Assembly: GCA_020851915.1 (NCBI GenBank)
Contig: JADZBT010000123.1
Location: forward strand, 1 to 8,233
Length of the DNA stretch: 8,233 bases
Reading direction: 5' to 3'
Origin: Alphaproteobacteria bacterium
Lineage (GTDB): Bacteria > Pseudomonadota > Alphaproteobacteria > Rickettsiales > RI-342
A program made the translations under genes and the position numbers. Shown here piece after piece: positions 6,437 through 8,233 of the stretch (within the stretch, counting starts at the first letter, position 1; each line of letters opens with the position of its first letter). The notes under the pieces were generated by a model. The model was not told the DNA's origin, searched no databases, and worked only from the letters and a program-made list of their open reading frames with translations.

Positions 6437-7315
6437 ATGAATCTTCGGGATCTACAGTATCTGGTCGCGGTCGTGGAACAGCGGCATTTCGGCAAGGCCG
6501 CCGAACAATGCCATACCAGCCAGCCCACCCTTTCCATGCAACTCAAGAAGCTGGAGGGAACCCTCGGCGTGCAGCTGTTCGAGCGCAGCAGCAAGAAGGT
6601 GATGGTTACCCCCATCGGCGAAGCCATCGCCGCCAAAGCGCGCCACATCCTGCAGGACAGCCGCGACATCCGCGATATGGCCAAAGCCGCGCAGGACCCG
6701 TTCGCCGGGGAATTCCGCCTGGGCGCTTTCCCGACGCTCGCGCCCTATTTCCTGCCGCGCGCCGTGCCCGCCATCCACAGGAAATTGCCCAAATTAAAAC
6801 TGCTGCTGATAGAAGAGAAAACGCCCCTGCTGCTGGAGCGCCTGAAAGCGGGAACACTCGATGCCGCGTTGCTGGCGCTGCCCGTCGATGACGATGGGCT
6901 CGAAACGATACCGTTGTTCGACGACCCGTTCCTGCTCGCGGTCGCGTCCACGCACCCGCTGGCCAAGCGCAAGCATATCCGCCAGCGCGACCTCAAGGGA
7001 GAACGGCTGCTGCTGTTGGAAGACGGCCATTGTTTGCGTAGTCAGGCCCTTGAGGTATGCAGCCTGATCGGTTCCTCAGAGCATCAGGAATTTCGCGCAA
7101 CCAGCCTCGAGACATTACGCCAGATGGTCGCCTCCGGCGTAGGCATCACCCTGATGCCGCAACTGGCCATCGGCAAGGACAGATCCGTCCGCTACATCCC
7201 TTTCGAGGGCCTCGCCCCCTCGCGCAGCATCGGGCTGGTATGGCGAACTCACGCGGCGCGCGCGCAATGCATCCTCGCTATCCGCAAGATCCTCGACGCG
7301 CTCCGCGCACGTTAA
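6437..7315 (+). CDS. oxyR: OxyR, H2O2-sensing LysR-family transcriptional regulator
   Basis: This cytoplasmic peroxide sensor becomes an activator when H2O2 forms an intramolecular disulfide. The 292-residue product has an N-terminal winged helix-turn-helix (about 1-60, with FGKAAEQCHTSQPTLSMQLK), a linker helix to about 88, and a LysR substrate-like regulatory domain (about 91-290). The redox block LEDGHCLRSQALEVC places C199 and C208 at the same numbers and spacing as in E. coli OxyR, so the disulfide switch should be intact. Further cysteines are C25, also present in E. coli, and C278. The start ATG 6437 has GAGG at 6429-6432 with 4 nt spacing. The gene is divergent from the ahp operon, and its operator lies between them. 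It ends 1 bp before a convergent gene of unknown function, leaving no room for a terminator between the two. Confidence 0.96.
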   Translation: MNLRDLQYLVAVVEQRHFGKAAEQCHTSQPTLSMQLKKLEGTLGVQLFERSSKKVMVTPIGEAIAAKARHILQDSRDIRDMAKAAQDPFAGEFRLGAFPTLAPYFLPRAVPAIHRKLPKLKLLLIEEKTPLLLERLKAGTLDAALLALPVDDDGLETIPLFDDPFLLAVASTHPLAKRKHIRQRDLKGERLLLLEDGHCLRSQALEVCSLIGSSEHQEFRATSLETLRQMVASGVGITLMPQLAIGKDRSVRYIPFEGLAPSRSIGLVWRTHAARAQCILAIRKILDALRAR

Positions 7316-7316
7316 G

Positions 7317-7838
7317 TTAAATGAACGGATCGTACGACCACTGTAACAACGCCTGCCGCTGGCGCGGGCGGCAGAGGAAATTATGCGGATCGCAATTCGC
7401 CTTCACCTGCGCGGCATGCCGGGCGAACGCGCGCCAGCGTTTGATCTGCTTCTCGTCCACGTCGAGCAAACGCCTGCCCAGATAATAGCGGCAATACCAT
7501 TGAAACCACCCGCGCGGATCGGGCCCGTATATCCAGCCATTCTCCTGCCACACGGATAGCGGCTGGCGGCTTTTCACGCCGAAGCAATTTTTCTTCGGAT
7601 CCGGCACATCGCTCAGCCGGGCCTCCGTGAACCAATCCTCCGGCAACTCCTCCCGGCAATCATTGCAGTATTTGCCCTCGAACACCCCATGCACCAGCAT
7701 TTCCTTGGGCGAGAAGAACGGCGTGAACCCTTCCGCAAAATCCCCCCCCACCGGCGCGACCAACTCATACGCATAGCCCTGCTGCATCCGGTCATTCACG
7801 CAGATGATGGAACCGATCTCATAACGGGGATGTGGCAT
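7317..7838 (-). CDS. Conserved protein of unknown function, Trp- and Cys-rich
   Basis: I cannot assign a function. The 173-residue product is probably soluble, with no signal peptide or membrane segment. From memory it resembles a widespread uncharacterised family found in bacteria and fungi. The recognisable blocks are an N-terminal beta-like region ending GYAYELVAP (21-29), FSPKEMLVHGVFEGKYCNDC (42-61) with C58xxC61, FGVKSRQPLSVWQENGWIYG (86-105), DPRGWFQWYCRYYLGRR (107-123), and C-terminal RPRQRQALLQWSYD (157-170). It has seven cysteines and about seven tryptophans. Many aromatic and Arg residues in the conserved blocks would suit binding of a polyanion or a sugar, but this is speculation. 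ATG 7838 is the longest start; its ribosome binding site is weak (GGGA about 11 nt upstream). It is convergent with oxyR with a 1-bp gap, and the merR remnant lies 74 bp upstream on the same strand. Confidence 0.8.
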   Translation of the reverse strand: MPHPRYEIGSIICVNDRMQQGYAYELVAPVGGDFAEGFTPFFSPKEMLVHGVFEGKYCNDCREELPEDWFTEARLSDVPDPKKNCFGVKSRQPLSVWQENGWIYGPDPRGWFQWYCRYYLGRRLLDVDEKQIKRWRAFARHAAQVKANCDPHNFLCRPRQRQALLQWSYDPFI

Positions 7839-7912
7839 GGCGTTGGCGTCCCGAAAAGGTCGACGAGCGACAATAGAATCTGTGCAGTTGTAACCGCTTT
7901 CTCTATTATTGC

Positions 7913-8131
7913 CTACTTTTTCTGAACACGTTGCTTTGGCTTACCTTCCTTCAATTTATTGGGTTGCCTGAAACGGTTTTTGCCCGCGATACGAAGCAGG
8001 CGCAGAAATTTCGGGCATTCAAAATGGTTGGGTGCAGTGCAGTTCGCTGCGTGGCGTAGCCCGTCGCGCATAGAGGTGAGTTCCTTTATTTTTTTGTCCA
8101 ACTCATCTGCCTTGGCTGACAGCAACGCTCT
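7913..8131 (-). pseudogene. MerR-family regulator, C-terminal remnant
   Basis: The - strand encodes the effector-side end of a MerR-type transcriptional regulator. It shows a dimerisation helix beginning RALLSAKADELDKKIKELTS, then MRDGLRHAAN, a cysteine-containing block CTAPNHFECPKF, and a basic tail ending in KPKQRVQKK before TAG at 7915-7913. About 70 residues remain out of the usual 130-150. The winged helix-turn-helix and the start codon are absent, and none of the three - strand frames between 8131 and 8233 encodes a MerR N terminus. The TTG at 8125 is not a credible start because it falls inside the dimerisation helix. The effector is not deducible, although the C-x8-C pair resembles metal- or redox-sensing members. 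The family call is from remembered sequence patterns. Confidence 0.65.
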
Positions 8132-8233
8132 GTTTATACACCCCGAACAAGACAGAATTATTAGCGTAAGAGAAGCAGCGCGGCTTCAATCGTTCCCCGA
8201 CAAATTTAGATTTTATGGCTCACTCTCCGAGCA
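8127..8233 (+). pseudogene. C5-cytosine DNA methyltransferase fragment (motif IX region), runs off the right edge
   Basis: The + strand frame beginning near 8127 reads ALFIHPEQDRIISVREAARL, followed by QSFPDKFRFYGSLSE. This matches the conserved motif IX of C5-cytosine DNA methyltransferases (RxxxxREAARLQxFPDxF, bases 8154-8207). That motif follows the target recognition domain and precedes motif X (QIGNAVPP), which would lie beyond 8233. The upstream catalytic motifs are absent: PCQ loop, ENV and QxRxR. The sequence to the left is instead the merR remnant on the other strand. The fragment is therefore 5'-truncated, and whatever of motif X survives is outside the window. Sequence is AT-richer than in the oxyR-ahp block, consistent with mobile restriction-modification DNA. 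Confidence 0.7.

Noticed and set aside
7839..7912. Possible promoter and AATAGA/TCTATT inverted repeat upstream of the Trp/Cys-rich gene
   Set aside because: No -35/-10 pair stood out with sensible spacing, and the 6-bp repeat with a loop of about 24 nt could be chance in an AT-rich stretch.
7913..8125. Treating the 70-codon - strand ORF with a TTG start as an intact small gene
   Set aside because: The TTG falls inside the MerR dimerisation helix and the upstream codons are open but do not encode the DNA-binding domain. A truncated gene is the better explanation.

Overview
The window looks like part of an alphaproteobacterial chromosome or metagenomic contig. It is moderately GC-rich and mostly compact. 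The evidence for this placement is a CheA hybrid kinase with a C-terminal receiver, an MCP of the alphaproteobacterial style and a MerR-type tail of a kind common in that class. This assignment is inference: there is no rRNA or other phylogenetic marker in the window.

Left block (1-4788), chemotaxis. A 5'-truncated cheA encodes P3, P4, P5, a second CheW-like domain and a receiver. It is followed after 1 bp by cheW on the + strand. Converging on them, 13 bp away on the - strand, is a transmembrane methyl-accepting chemotaxis protein (MCP) with a helical periplasmic sensor, HAMP and signalling hairpin. Its probable sigma70-like promoter and an ahpD-side terminator hairpin lie in the 197-bp gap at 4789-4985. 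The MCP would feed the CheA-CheW complex.

Middle block (4986-7315), peroxide defence. On the - strand, a previously unlisted 47-codon ORF, ahpC and ahpD form a probable operon transcribed divergently from oxyR. AhpC and AhpD resemble the actinobacterial pair (CxC resolving motif; EX11CX2CX3H), in which AhpD, not AhpF, re-reduces AhpC. OxyR keeps both redox cysteines at positions 199 and 208, as in E. coli. The ~100-bp divergent control region holds a perfect OxyR half-site, with a degenerate partner exactly one 22-bp register away and abutting a plausible ahp -35 element. This makes a self-contained sensor-effector circuit.

Right block (7317-8233). A Trp/Cys-rich conserved protein of unknown function lies tail to tail with oxyR, 1 bp apart. 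Beyond it, the sequence becomes more AT-rich and holds two gene remnants in opposite orientation. One is the C-terminal third of a MerR-family regulator (- strand). The other is the motif IX segment of a C5-cytosine DNA methyltransferase (+ strand, running off the edge). They meet near 8118-8136, which marks a recombination breakpoint, an insertion boundary or an assembly chimera.

The most novel-looking items are the small cysteine-containing ORF coupled to ahpC, the unusual start region of ahpD, and the merR/methyltransferase junction.
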